DNA from: Actinocatenispora thailandica
GTDB lineage: Bacteria > Actinomycetota > Actinomycetes > Mycobacteriales > Micromonosporaceae
Assembly: GCF_016865425.1 (NCBI RefSeq)
Contig: NZ_AP023355.1
Coordinates: 2,664,198-2,728,197, forward strand
Direction of reading: 5' to 3'
DNA: 64,000 nt
Below, in pieces: positions 38,575-47,928 of this stretch. Both the position numbers and the translations under genes were made by a program. Under the pieces are notes generated by a model. That model worked only from the letters and a program-made list of their open reading frames with translations, was not told the origin of the DNA and made no database searches. Within the stretch, counting starts at the first letter, position 1, and each line of letters opens with the position of its first letter.

Positions 38575-40775
38575 TCAGCCGGCGCTGAGCTGGACGTGGA
38601 CCTGGCGGGGGCCGGTGAGCGCGCGGTGGGTGCGCAGCGCGGCCCGGTACTCGTCGCCGGCCGGGGCCTGCCGGTACCGGTCGTGCCGGCGGGCCCAGCG
38701 GTCCGCGTCGGCGAACCAGTCGTGCCCGGCGATCGGGGTGCCGGTGACGATGGCGGTGCGCACCGCGGCCAGGTAGCGCGCCCAGCGCGGCCGGTACACG
38801 TCACGCACCAGCCCGTCCACTCCCGGTTGGCGTAGTCGCGCAGGCCGCCGTCGACCGACGCGGTCCGGCCGCCCCACACGGTCAGCAGGCTGCGCTGGTC
38901 GAACTCCAGCCGGTCCGCCTCGTCCTCGTCGCCGCCCGCCGCCCGGGCGGTCGCCAGCCGTGGCCCGAGCAGCAGTTCCGGCCGGGTCGCCACCAGGTCG
39001 GCGAGCAGGTCCAACAGCGCCAGCCAGGCGGCGGCCAGCTGGTCGAACACCACCAGGTCGGCGTCCGTGTACGCCTGGTACAGCTGCGGCAGCAGGAGCC
39101 GGCCACGGTTGTCGATGGTCTGCCGGGCCACGTCGACCAGGTCCGACCGGTACGCCGCCCCGGTCCGCAGTCGCGGGGCGACCGCGAGCAGCGCCGGCAG
39201 GGCGGCGTCGAACGCGCTCGGGTCGTACTGGACGGTGCTCGGCGACCAGGCGGCACCGGAGGTGGCGGTCAGGCTCGGCTGCGCGCCGAACAGGCCGTCC
39301 TGCGGTTCGGCGCTGTCCCCGGGGATCGCGTACGCGGTGCCGCGCAGCGCCGCCCAGGCCGCCTCGGCGTGCCGGTCGGCGGCACCGTAGCGGCGCCGCG
39401 CGTAGTCGGCGTAGTACGCCGGCAGGTCGATCCGGTCGGTGCGCCAGCCCAGCGCGCCGAACAGGTCGAGGTTCGCGTCCGAGGTGCGGTTGGCCTCCGG
39501 CATCAGCGCGATGCCGGCCAGCGCGCCGTTCGGCTTGCCGCGCCAACGGTGGTACTTGTCCACCCAGGTCGCCGCGGCCCCGCCGAGCGTCGACTTGCCG
39601 CCGTAGTTGTAGATCGTGCCGAACGCGTACGGCGTGTTCGACCAGTCGCGCTCCCGGTCGACGGCGCCGGAGCGCTCCGCGAGCCCGTCCACGATCAGCA
39701 TCTTCGACCGGTCCACCGCCGCGATCGTGGCCGGTAGCGGGTTGCGCTGCCAGCCCAGGATCACCCAGGTGGCGCCGGGGCGGGCCCGCCGCAGCGCCCG
39801 CTCGACCGCCCGGGACGCCTCGCCCACCGGGACGTCGCCGGCGCTGCCGCCCTCGTGCAGCAGATCCATCTTGTACATCGTGGCCGGGCCGAACCGGTGG
39901 GCCTGGTTGGCGTAGAAGGCCGCCGCCACGTCGGCGAAGACGCTGCCCCGCGGGTCCAGCCAGCCGGGCCGGTCGAAGCCGCACCACCGGCCCTGCGGTA
40001 CCACCCGGGCGGCCGGGTTGCGGGCGGCGAAGTCGGGCGGCACGGTACCGAAGTAGCCGGGCAGGACCGGTGTCATGCCCAGCGACCGGACATGGTCGAT
40101 CACCCGGGCGGCGAGCGCGGCGCGCCGGTGCACCAGGCCCGCCGACATCGGCCCGCCGAAGCCGGACATGTTCTGCAGCAGCCACCACGGCTGGTGTGCC
40201 GGGCCGGGGATCCAGTCCAGCAGCTCGGCGGCGGAGTAGCCGAACGAACGCAGCGTGTCCAGGTAGACCGCATCGGTGCCGAGCCCGATCAGTACCTCGT
40301 TGAAACCGTGCGCGGCGAGCACGTCGAGGTCACGCCGCCACGCCTCGAACCCGGCGTTCGGATCGGTGTACCCCTCGTAGGTGTCGTTGCCGGCGAACCG
40401 GTGCGGCACCACCGCGGTGGCCTCGATGGCACCCACCGGCGCCGGCAGCCGCCGCGGCAACGCCAGGTTGTCGGCGGTCCACCAGATGCCGGCCGACAGC
40501 GTGCCGAGGTAGCGCTGCACGCCGGCGAGGGCGGTGGCCCCGCTGGTCGCCGCGACCACCAGACGCCCGTCCCGCCCGTCCACCCGGTACCGGTCGGTGC
40601 GGCCGGCCAGCCGGCGCAGCTCGATCTGGTCGGCGTGCCGGCCGAGCAGCCGGCGCAGCGCGGCGCCGGCCGCCGCCAGCGACGGTGCCGCGTCCGCCGT
40701 CACGGGCGGCGCCGCGAACCCGGTGGCGACGCCGGCTCCGATCGTTGCGGCGAGCACGCTCCTGCGTCGCACCAT
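38575..40775 (-). CDS. Tat-exported alpha-N-acetylglucosaminidase, GH89 (apparent frameshift near the C-terminus)
   Basis: Secreted glycosidase of the NAGLU/GH89 family releasing terminal alpha-linked GlcNAc. The N-terminus MVRRRSVLAATIGAGVATGFAAPP is a twin-arginine-type signal. Family segments include a small N-terminal domain, GIWWTADNLALP, YEGYTDPNAGFEAWRRDLDVLAAHGFNEVLI, MYKMDLLHEGGSAGD and MPEANRTSDANLDLFGALGW, whose glutamates are candidates for the catalytic pair. ATG 40775 has GGAGG. The frame breaks after RDYANREWTG; LVRDVYRPRWARYLAAV continues in the next frame to the stop at 38575. One extra G (plus C3 run 38812-38814) gives 733 residues. The natural substrate is unknown. Confidence 0.85.
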
Positions 40776-41026
40776 CGCGTCCTCCGAGACTCCGGCCGCC
40801 ACCGCGGCGCGCATCGAATGCGAACAACGTATCGATGACCATCGTCTCGTGTCACGCTGCCCTGGTTCGTCCGGTCCGCGCGGTACGGGCCGGCACGGCC
40901 GGTCTCGCGGGCCGGCCGTGTCGCTCCGGCGCCGGTCCGGCGCACCGGTAGGCTCGACCACCAGGGGTCGACGTCGCGCACCTCGCTGCTTGCGGCGACC
41001 GCCCCGACACGACCAGGAGGGGCCCA

Positions 41027-41794
41027 GTGACCGTGGAACGCAGCCGGGTGCAGTCGACGCCACGTACCGCGGTGGTGTGGCAGGTGCTGCGGGCCGAGCT
41101 GGCCGCCCGGGACGGCGAGCTGCTGTCGGTGGTCGACGTCGGCGGCGGTACCGGCGGGTTCGCGGTGCCGCTGGCGGCGGCCGGCCACCACGTCACCGTC
41201 GTCGACGCCAGCCCCGACGCGCTCGCCGCGCTCAGCCGCCGGGCCGCCGACGCCGGCGTCGCGGACCGGATCACCGGGCTGCAGGGCGACGCCGGCGACC
41301 TGCCCTCGCTGGTCCCGGCCGGCAGCGTCGACCTGGTGCTGTGTCACAGCCTGCTGGAGGTGGTGGACGCACCCGAGTGGGTCGCCGCCGCCCTCGCCGG
41401 GGTGCTCCGGCCGGGCGGATCGGTCAGCGTGCTGGTCGCGAACCGGGCCGCCGCGGTGCTCTCCCGCGCGGTCGGCGGGCACCTCGCCGCGGCCGCCGCG
41501 CTGCTGCGCGACCCGGACGGCAGCACGGGAGTGCGGGACACCCTGCAGCGCCGGTTCGACACCGCGTCGGCGACGGCGCTGCTGTCGACCGCCGGCCTGG
41601 TGGTGGAGCGGGTGCACGGCGTGCGGGTGGTCGCCGACCTGGTGCCGGGTGCGTTGCTGGACGCGGAGCCGGGCGCCACCGACGCGCTCGCCGCGTTCGA
41701 GCTGGCCGTCGCCGGGCAGCCGCCGTACCGGGAGATCGCCACCCAGCTGCACCTGCTCGCCCGGCGGCCGGCCGGTCATGCCGACACCGGCTGA
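41027..41794 (+). CDS. Class I SAM-dependent methyltransferase
   Basis: A 255-residue methyltransferase. Motif I is VVDVGGGTGGFAVPLA, followed by the acidic ribose ligand in VTVVDASPDAL, motif II LQGDAGDLPSLVPAGSVDLVLCHSLLEVV and post-II VLRPGGSVSVLVAN. The architecture resembles Methyltransf_11/CmoA-like proteins. GTG 41027 has AGGAGGGG directly upstream. The 3' end overlaps the following phosphodiesterase gene by 17 bp, so the two are co-translated. In actinobacteria this pair is often conserved with dinB next to it, but the methyl acceptor is not known. Confidence 0.88.
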   Translation: MTVERSRVQSTPRTAVVWQVLRAELAARDGELLSVVDVGGGTGGFAVPLAAAGHHVTVVDASPDALAALSRRAADAGVADRITGLQGDAGDLPSLVPAGSVDLVLCHSLLEVVDAPEWVAAALAGVLRPGGSVSVLVANRAAAVLSRAVGGHLAAAAALLRDPDGSTGVRDTLQRRFDTASATALLSTAGLVVERVHGVRVVADLVPGALLDAEPGATDALAAFELAVAGQPPYREIATQLHLLARRPAGHADTG

Positions 41795-42974
41795 GCCCGA
41801 CCCGTTCGTCGTGCCACCCGGCGGCGTCGCGCCCCGGGTGGTCGACCCGTTCGTCGCTCCCCGGTACGGCGAGCGCAGCCTCGCCGACCTGCTCGGCTCG
41901 GTGTACGCGGTGCTCGGTGCGGGCGGTGCCGACCCGCTCGGCCTGGCCGACCGGCTCCCCGGGGTGCGCCGGGTCGTGCTGCTGCTCGCCGACGGGCTCG
42001 GCGCCGGGCTGTTGCCGCTCGCCGCGCCGGCCGCGCCCGCCCTCGCAGCGGCGGTCGCGCTACCGCCACTGACCTGCGGGTTCCCTTCCACGACGCCGAC
42101 CAGCCTGGTGTCGCTGGGGGTCGGCGCGCCGCCCGGCCGGCACGGGGTCGTCGGCTTCACCGTGCGGCTGCCCGGCACCGACCGGCTGTTCACCCACATC
42201 CGGTGGGATGCCGACGTCGACCCGCGCGCCTGGCAGCCGCTGGACAGCTGCTTCGATCGGGGCCGGGCCGCCGGCGTACCGGGGTGGGTGGTCGGACCCG
42301 CCTCGTTCGCCGGCAGCGGGCTGACCGACGCGGCGTACCGCGGCGCCGGCTATCTCGGGGCGCGCGGCACCGGCCAGATCGTGTCCCAGGTGGCCGGCGC
42401 GCTGGCGGCGGCCGACCGCGGCGTGGTCTACGTGTACCGGCCGGAGATCGATCGTGCCGGGCACCTGTCCGGCCCCGGCTCGGCGCCGTGGCTCGCCGCG
42501 GTCGCGGCCGTCGACGAGGTGGTCGCCGGGATCGCCGCGGTGCTGCCCGCGGACGCGGCGTTGCTGGTGACCGCCGATCACGGGATGGTCCGGGTCGGCG
42601 ACGCGGACCGGATCGACCTGGACGGGCAGCCGGCGCTGCTCGCCGGTACCCGGGTGATCGCCGGCGAGGGCCGGGCCCGGTACGTGCACGCCGAGCCGGG
42701 CGCCGCCGGCGACGTGCTGGCCACCTGGCGCGAGCTGCTCACCGACCGGGCCGAGGTGGTCTCCCGCCAGGAGGCGATCGCGGCCGGCTGGTACGGCCCG
42801 ACCAGCCCGGCCGCCGCCGAGCGCATCGGTGACGTGGTCGCCGCCTGCCGCGGCCGGTCGGTCCTGGTCCGGACCGTCGAGGAGCCGACCGAGTCGCGCT
42901 TCCTGGGCTACCACGGCTCGCTGACCGCGGTCGAGATGACGGTTCCGCTGCTGCTCGTCCGGCCTGCCGGCTGA
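41778..42974 (+). CDS. Alkaline phosphatase superfamily protein (nucleotide pyrophosphatase/phosphodiesterase-like)
   Basis: A 398-residue member of the alkaline phosphatase superfamily. First metal and nucleophile region: VVLLLADGLGAGLLPL and CGFPSTTPTSLVSLGVG (Thr nucleophile). Later metal ligands: YRPEIDRAGHLSG and VTADHGMVRVGDADRIDL. These match the type I phosphodiesterase/nucleotide pyrophosphatase branch. There is no signal peptide, so it is likely cytoplasmic. ATG 41778 overlaps the methyltransferase gene by 17 bases. The C-terminal LGYHGSLTAVEMTVPLLL is a conserved histidine-containing loop. The physiological phosphodiester is unknown. Confidence 0.88.
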   Translation: MPTPAEPDPFVVPPGGVAPRVVDPFVAPRYGERSLADLLGSVYAVLGAGGADPLGLADRLPGVRRVVLLLADGLGAGLLPLAAPAAPALAAAVALPPLTCGFPSTTPTSLVSLGVGAPPGRHGVVGFTVRLPGTDRLFTHIRWDADVDPRAWQPLDSCFDRGRAAGVPGWVVGPASFAGSGLTDAAYRGAGYLGARGTGQIVSQVAGALAAADRGVVYVYRPEIDRAGHLSGPGSAPWLAAVAAVDEVVAGIAAVLPADAALLVTADHGMVRVGDADRIDLDGQPALLAGTRVIAGEGRARYVHAEPGAAGDVLATWRELLTDRAEVVSRQEAIAAGWYGPTSPAAAERIGDVVAACRGRSVLVRTVEEPTESRFLGYHGSLTAVEMTVPLLLVRPAG

Positions 42975-43076
42975 GCGGCCGCCGGCGCGGTCCTGTCGGA
43001 CCCGGCCGCTACCGTCGGGGCGGCGCCGGCCGGCGGTGCGGCAAGGCGGGTCCGGAGCGGGTACGGGGGAGCATCG

Positions 43077-44412
43077 ATGGGACGCAGCCAGTTGCAGCGG
43101 GGGAGGGGCCCGGCGGGGCGGACGGGTTCGGCCCGGACGCCGACGACACCGGCTGCCCGATCCTGCACGTGGACATGGACGCGTTCTTCGCGTCCGTCGA
43201 GGTGCGTCGCCGTCCCGAGCTGCGCGGCCGGCCGGTGGTGGTCGGTGGGGTGGCTGGCCGTGGCGTGGTCAGTTCGGCGAGCTACGAGGCGCGCCGGTTC
43301 GGCGTGCATTCGGCGATGCCGACCGCGCGGGCGCGCCGGCTGTGCCCGGCGGCCGTCTTCCTGCCGCCGGACTTCACCGCCTACCGCGAGGCGTCCGACG
43401 CGGTGATGCGCATCTTCGCGCAGACCACCCCGCTGGTCGAGCCGCTGTCGCTGGACGAGGCGTTCCTCGACGTGTCCGGCGCCCGCCGGCTGCTGGGCAG
43501 CCCGGCGCAGGTGGCCCGGCGGATCCGCGCCCGGGTCGTCGAGGAGTTGGGCCTGACCTGCTCGGTGGGGGTCGCGCCGACCAAGTTCGTGGCGAAGCTG
43601 GCGTCGTCCCGGGCCAAGCCGGACGGGCTGTTGGTGGTGCCGGCCGGCCGGGTCGTGGCCTACCTGCACCGGCTTCCGGTGGGCGCGCTGTGGGGGGTGG
43701 GGGAGCGCACCGAGCAGGCGCTGCGGCGGCTCGGCGTGACCACGGTGGCCGACATCGCGCACAGCCGGCCGGAGACGCTGGTGGCCGCGCTCGGCCCCGC
43801 GGTGGGCGGCCATCTCTACGAGCTGTCCTGGGGCGGGACCCGCGGGCGGTCACGCCACACACCCCGGAGAAGTCGGTGGGCGCCGAGACCACGTTCGAGA
43901 CCGACATCGCCGATCCGGCGGAGATCCGGCGGGTGCTGCTGGAGCTGGCCGGCCGGTGCGCCACTCGGGCCCGCCGCGCCGGGGTCGCCGGCCGCACCGT
44001 CAGCATCAAGGTGCGGTTCGCGGACTTTCGTACGATCACCCGCTCCCGCACCCTGCCCGATCCGACCGACGTGGCGCGGGAGATGTTCGAGACCGGATGG
44101 TCGCTGTTCACCGCGCTGGGCACCAGCGAGCGGGTGCGACTGGTCGGGCTCCGGCTGGAGGGCCTGCAGGACGAGGCGGCGCCCCGGCAGCTGGTGCTGG
44201 GGGAGCGCGAGCACGGCTGGCGTGACGCGGAGCGGGCGGTGGACGCGGCGACCGCCCGGTTCGGTGCGGCCGCGGTGCGCCCGGCGTCGCTGCTGTCACC
44301 CGCCCAGCGCGACACGCCGGCCCAGCGCGACACGCCGGCCCAGCGCAACACGCCCGCCCGGGGTGACACGCCCGCCCGGGGTGACGGCGGCGGCAGCGGC
44401 GCGTCCGGCTAG
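43077..44412 (+). CDS. dinB: DinB, DNA polymerase IV (two apparent one-base frameshifts)
   Basis: Y-family translesion polymerase. Palm motif PILHVDMDAFFASVEVRRRPELRG and LSLDEAFLDVSGARRLLG supply the catalytic carboxylates; the thumb has LWGVGERTEQALRRLGVTTVADIA. ATG 43077 reads MGRSQLQRG, then loses frame at the G5 run 43099-43103; one extra G gives RGEGPGGADGFGPDADDTGCPILHVD. A second break at G4 43830-43833 separates LYELSWG from RDPRAVTPHTPEKSVGAETTF; one extra G repairs it. The repaired protein has 445 residues. The tail from ~44299 is a six-residue (PAQRDT-like) tandem repeat. No LexA box was found upstream. Confidence 0.9.
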
Positions 44413-44655
44413 CACGGCGGAGGCGCTGGTGCCCGGAGCACGCGACGAGCACGACGATACGGGATGAATCACCCAGTTGAGTCGGGAAAGTGGGCGCGCG
44501 AGCGGCACCGGTGAGAGCATGGGGACATCCGCTGAACGTGGGTCGACTCCCGCTTCCCGCAGGGGTGACCCGCTCGTAGACTGGCCGGTAGGCAGCCATC
44601 ACCCGGCTGCTCGGTCAGCCGGCTTCGCCGGCCGCGTCGACCCGGGAGGAGTGCC

Positions 44656-45060
44656 GTGCCGCTCTCGGAGCACGAGCAGCGACTGTTCGAGGAGATCGAG
44701 CGGTCGCTGGCTGACGACCCCAAGTTCGCGTCGGCCGTGCGCGCGAACGATCCGCGCCATCATGCCCGGCGTCGCCTGGTGATCGCCGGGATCATCCTCG
44801 TCGCGGGGCTGGGGGTGCTGATCGCCGGTGCGATGCTGCACAACACGCTGCTCGGCGTGATCGGTTTCGTGATCATGCTCGCCGGCCCGGCGTTCGCGCT
44901 CCAGTCGCGCCGCCGCACCAGCAGCCGCCGCGGCCACCTGCGCGTCGTCGGTGGTGCCAGCCGTCGACCGCGCCGGTCGGGCCGGTCGATGCGGCGCGGC
45001 GGTTCGTGGCTGGACCGGCTCGAAGACCGCTGGCGCAACCGCCCGGAGGGGCGCCGCTGA
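44656..45060 (+). CDS. DUF3040 membrane protein
   Basis: A 134-residue protein of the actinobacterial DUF3040 family. It has the family N-terminus PLSEHEQRLFEEIERSLADDPKFASAVRA, two adjacent membrane helices (RLVIAGIILVAGLGVLIAGAML and LLGVIGFVIMLAGPAFAL) and a strongly basic cytoplasmic tail. GTG 44656 follows GGGAGGAG, a strong ribosome site. In many actinobacteria DUF3040 genes sit near dinB or the dcw cluster; here dinB lies 240 bp upstream on the same strand. Function unknown. Confidence 0.9.
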   Translation: MPLSEHEQRLFEEIERSLADDPKFASAVRANDPRHHARRRLVIAGIILVAGLGVLIAGAMLHNTLLGVIGFVIMLAGPAFALQSRRRTSSRRGHLRVVGGASRRPRRSGRSMRRGGSWLDRLEDRWRNRPEGRR

Positions 45061-45349
45061 CCCCGAACCGGCCAGCCAGCACCGCACCGACGACGAGCCC
45101 TGCTGAGCCCGGCACCGCACCGTGGACGTTCCGGTACGCCTCGGCGGCGCGCGGCACGCTCGACGAACCCGGCATCCTCGACCGACTCGGCACCTGACGA
45201 CCGCGGCGTGCGGCCCGCGGCACGGCTCGAACCCTGCCCGGCCGGCCAGGGCTCGTCCGCCCGGCCGGCGTCTCGAAGGCGATGATCACCTCCCGGGCGG
45301 CCCGGCGCGGTGCCGCCCCCGGCGGCCCCGGCGCCCGCCGACCGCCCGG

Positions 45350-47821
45350 TCAGCCGGTACGGCTGGCACCGCGGCGGGCCCGCATCGGGCGCGGTACCAG
45401 CCGGTGCGCGGCCTGCTGCCAGTCGGTGATCCGGGCGGCGATCGCGCCGACGGTGTCCACGATGGCGTGTCGCCAACGGTGCAGCACCGACCGCGGCAGC
45501 ACCAGCGCACCGAACCGGCGCAGCCTCGGTACCCGTTCGACGAGCCCGGCGCGGGCCTGTCGGGACGCGTCGCGCAGCCCGGCCGCGGCGGCCGGGGTGC
45601 GCGCGTACCGGGCCCGCTCCTCGGCCAGCGCGAGCCGCTGCACCGCCTCGGCCGGGCCGGCCGGCAGCGACTCGTCGCGGACCAGTCGCGCCGCCATCGC
45701 CCGCGGCGTCTCCGCCGGCAGCACGTCGTAGCGCAGGTCGACCATCGTGTCGACCAGTTCGTCCCAGGCGGCGTGGGCGGCCCGCCGGCCGGCCGCGGTA
45801 CGGGCGTCGTCACCGCCGCCGACCCGTAGGTCCGGCGGGTCACCGTCGGTCGCCGTCGACACGCTGAGCACCCGGTCCTCGGCCCGGGACCGGCGACCGC
45901 GCAGCACCCCGCGCCGGGCCGCCGGGATGGCGAGCAGCGCGACGAGGACCGCGGCGCCGAGCACCCAGTACAGCCAGCCGGTCGGGCTGCCGCCGGAGTT
46001 GCCGTCGGCGCGGTTGAGGCCCGGCCCGCCGTGCTGGCCGGCGTCGGCCGGCGAACCGGTCGACTTGCGCCCCGGCTGGTCGGCGCTGCTGCCGCCGCTG
46101 CTCGCCGGGTCCGGTTCGCTCGGGTTCGGGGCCCAGCCGAAGACCGCGGAGCCGGACACCTCGGTGGACGGCGTCGGGTCGAACGGCACCCAGCCGAAGG
46201 TGGGGAACCAGACCTCCACCCAGGCGTGCGCCTCGTGGCTGGTGATCTGCCAGGTGTCGCCGTTGCCCAGCCGGGTGCCGTGGGTGTACCCGACGACGAC
46301 GCGGGACGGGATCCCGGCCTCGCGGGTCATCCAGGTCATCGCCGCGGCGTACTGCTCGCAGTAGCCCTGGCGACCCTTGAGGAAGTCGACGATCGCGCTG
46401 CCGCTGGTGCCCGCCTTGGTCTGCAGGGTGTACTTGAAGTGGTTCTTCGGCGAGAAGAAGTCGAGGATCGCGCGAACCCGGTCGTACTCGGTGGGCTTGC
46501 CCCGGACCAGCCGGTCGACCTGGTCGGTGATCTGCGGGATGTGCGTCACCTCGGTGTCGGCCTTGACCGCCGGGTCGCCGCTGGACAGCGCCGGCGCGCC
46601 GCGCAGGTCCTTCGCCTTGTAGTCGAAACTGTCGTAGTTGGTGCTCCAGCTCCGGCCCGCGGTCGCCGGGCGATCCGCGGCCACCACGCCGGTGTCCGCG
46701 TCGTAGCGCCAGTTGGCGCCGCCGGGTGCCTGCACGGTCGTCGGGTTGGCGAACAGCGGCAGGTACCGGTCGTCCAGCCGCTGCCCGGTCAGCTCGGCCC
46801 GGTAGCGCTGGTACTTCAACGAGGACGGCTTGCCGCTGGTCGGCTCCACCAGCCCGCGTGCCAGCGGCTGCGCCTGCCGGGGCTGGCGCGGCTTGAACCC
46901 GTTGTCGGTGATCTGGTCGGCCACCGCGGTGCGCAGGTAGCCGGGGTCCGGGTCGCTGGTGCGCAGCTCGAACAGGTTGATCGGGGTACCCAGCCGCAGG
47001 CTGCCGCGCAGCGTCGAGATCGGGTTGATGCTGGTTCCGAGCTGGCTCGCGCCGCCGGGCCCGGTACCGGTACCCGAGTTGTAGGCGGCGATGCGGTCCA
47101 GCACCCCGGTCGACAGCCCCGGTACCAGCAGCGGCACCACCACCGCGAGCACCAGTGCGGCGAACCCGACCCGCCGGCCGGCGGCCGCCAGCGGGGACGG
47201 CTCCCAGGCGTCGATGTCGCGGCCGTCGCCGGTGAACCGCCGGCCCCACCGGCGTACCCGGTCGATGTGGTCGGTCATCAGCAGCCAGAGGTAGCCGGCG
47301 GCGCTCAGCACGAACGGGAGCCAGGACACGCTGTCCGGGTGCACCGCCACCGGCACCGAGTACAGCGCGAGCAACGGCAGCCCGGCGAGCGCGGGGTGGC
47401 GCATCCCGACCGCGAGCACGTCGACGGCGATCGCGACGAGACCGACGCCGACCGCGACCAGGAAGTCCAGTGAGACCCGTTCGGGCACCGGCACGGCCAG
47501 CCGCTGCACGTCCTGCCCGGCCTGCGTCAGCAGGGCGTCGAAGTGCCGGAACGTACTCGCGCTGGGGAGCACCCGGAACAGCTCGTGGCCGGACGGGAAG
47601 GTCCAGGTGACCAGCAGCAGCAGCCCCGCGAGAGCGGCGAGCCCCTGCCCCCAGACCGGGACCCGCACCGCCCGCGCGCAGATCGAGACGATCACCACGA
47701 CCGCGATCGACAGGAACGAGTACAGCGCCCAGCTGTACAGCTCGAAGATGGTGGACAGCACCGTGGTGGACAGCAGCGTCGCCGCGCCGGCCACCAGCGC
47801 CACCGCGCGCCGCTGCGTCAT
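45350..47821 (-). CDS. Membrane-anchored transglutaminase-like (TgpA-type) protein
   Basis: An 823-residue protein. It has about seven N-terminal membrane helices (residues ~5-240), an extracellular DUF3488-like region, then a transglutaminase-like domain with the full triad: Cys in KGRQGYCEQYAAAMTWM (~485), His in SHEAHAWVEVWFP (~523) and Asp in FGWVPFDPTPS (~541). One more membrane helix (WLYWVLGAAVLVALLAI) and a C-terminal cytoplasmic DUF4129-like region follow. ATG 47821 overlaps a 9-codon leader frame as ATGA. It is the last gene of the MoxR-DUF58-transglutaminase operon. The chemistry on its target (protein crosslinking or cleavage) is not established for actinobacterial members. Confidence 0.93.
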   Translation of the reverse strand: MTQRRAVALVAGAATLLSTTVLSTIFELYSWALYSFLSIAVVVIVSICARAVRVPVWGQGLAALAGLLLLVTWTFPSGHELFRVLPSASTFRHFDALLTQAGQDVQRLAVPVPERVSLDFLVAVGVGLVAIAVDVLAVGMRHPALAGLPLLALYSVPVAVHPDSVSWLPFVLSAAGYLWLLMTDHIDRVRRWGRRFTGDGRDIDAWEPSPLAAAGRRVGFAALVLAVVVPLLVPGLSTGVLDRIAAYNSGTGTGPGGASQLGTSINPISTLRGSLRLGTPINLFELRTSDPDPGYLRTAVADQITDNGFKPRQPRQAQPLARGLVEPTSGKPSSLKYQRYRAELTGQRLDDRYLPLFANPTTVQAPGGANWRYDADTGVVAADRPATAGRSWSTNYDSFDYKAKDLRGAPALSSGDPAVKADTEVTHIPQITDQVDRLVRGKPTEYDRVRAILDFFSPKNHFKYTLQTKAGTSGSAIVDFLKGRQGYCEQYAAAMTWMTREAGIPSRVVVGYTHGTRLGNGDTWQITSHEAHAWVEVWFPTFGWVPFDPTPSTEVSGSAVFGWAPNPSEPDPASSGGSSADQPGRKSTGSPADAGQHGGPGLNRADGNSGGSPTGWLYWVLGAAVLVALLAIPAARRGVLRGRRSRAEDRVLSVSTATDGDPPDLRVGGGDDARTAAGRRAAHAAWDELVDTMVDLRYDVLPAETPRAMAARLVRDESLPAGPAEAVQRLALAEERARYARTPAAAAGLRDASRQARAGLVERVPRLRRFGALVLPRSVLHRWRHAIVDTVGAIAARITDWQQAAHRLVPRPMRARRGASRTG

Positions 47822-47928
47822 CTCGCTCCCTCCGGTCGCGGCGTCATCTCGCGCCCTCCGGTCGCGGCGTCATCTCGCGGCCCCCGGTCGCGGCGGCGTC
47901 ATGTCGCTTCCTCCCGGTCGCGGGGTCA
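47815..47928 (-). repeat. Tandem duplicated translation-coupling module: three mini-frames between the DUF58 and transglutaminase genes
   Basis: Repeats of about 26 bp start at 47815, 47841, 47867 and 47896. On the coding strand each unit supplies an ATG, a GGAGG-like site and an in-frame stop overlapping the next start as ATGA. Order: DUF58 stop, MTPRPGGSDMTPPRPGAAR, MTPRPEGAR, MTPRPEGAR, transglutaminase MTQRR. Four consecutive ATGA junctions result. Confidence 0.85.

Noticed and set aside
45061-45349. Possible gene between DUF3040 and the transglutaminase gene
   Set aside because: Frames here are short shadows without ribosome sites; nothing recognisable in this 289-bp convergent gap.
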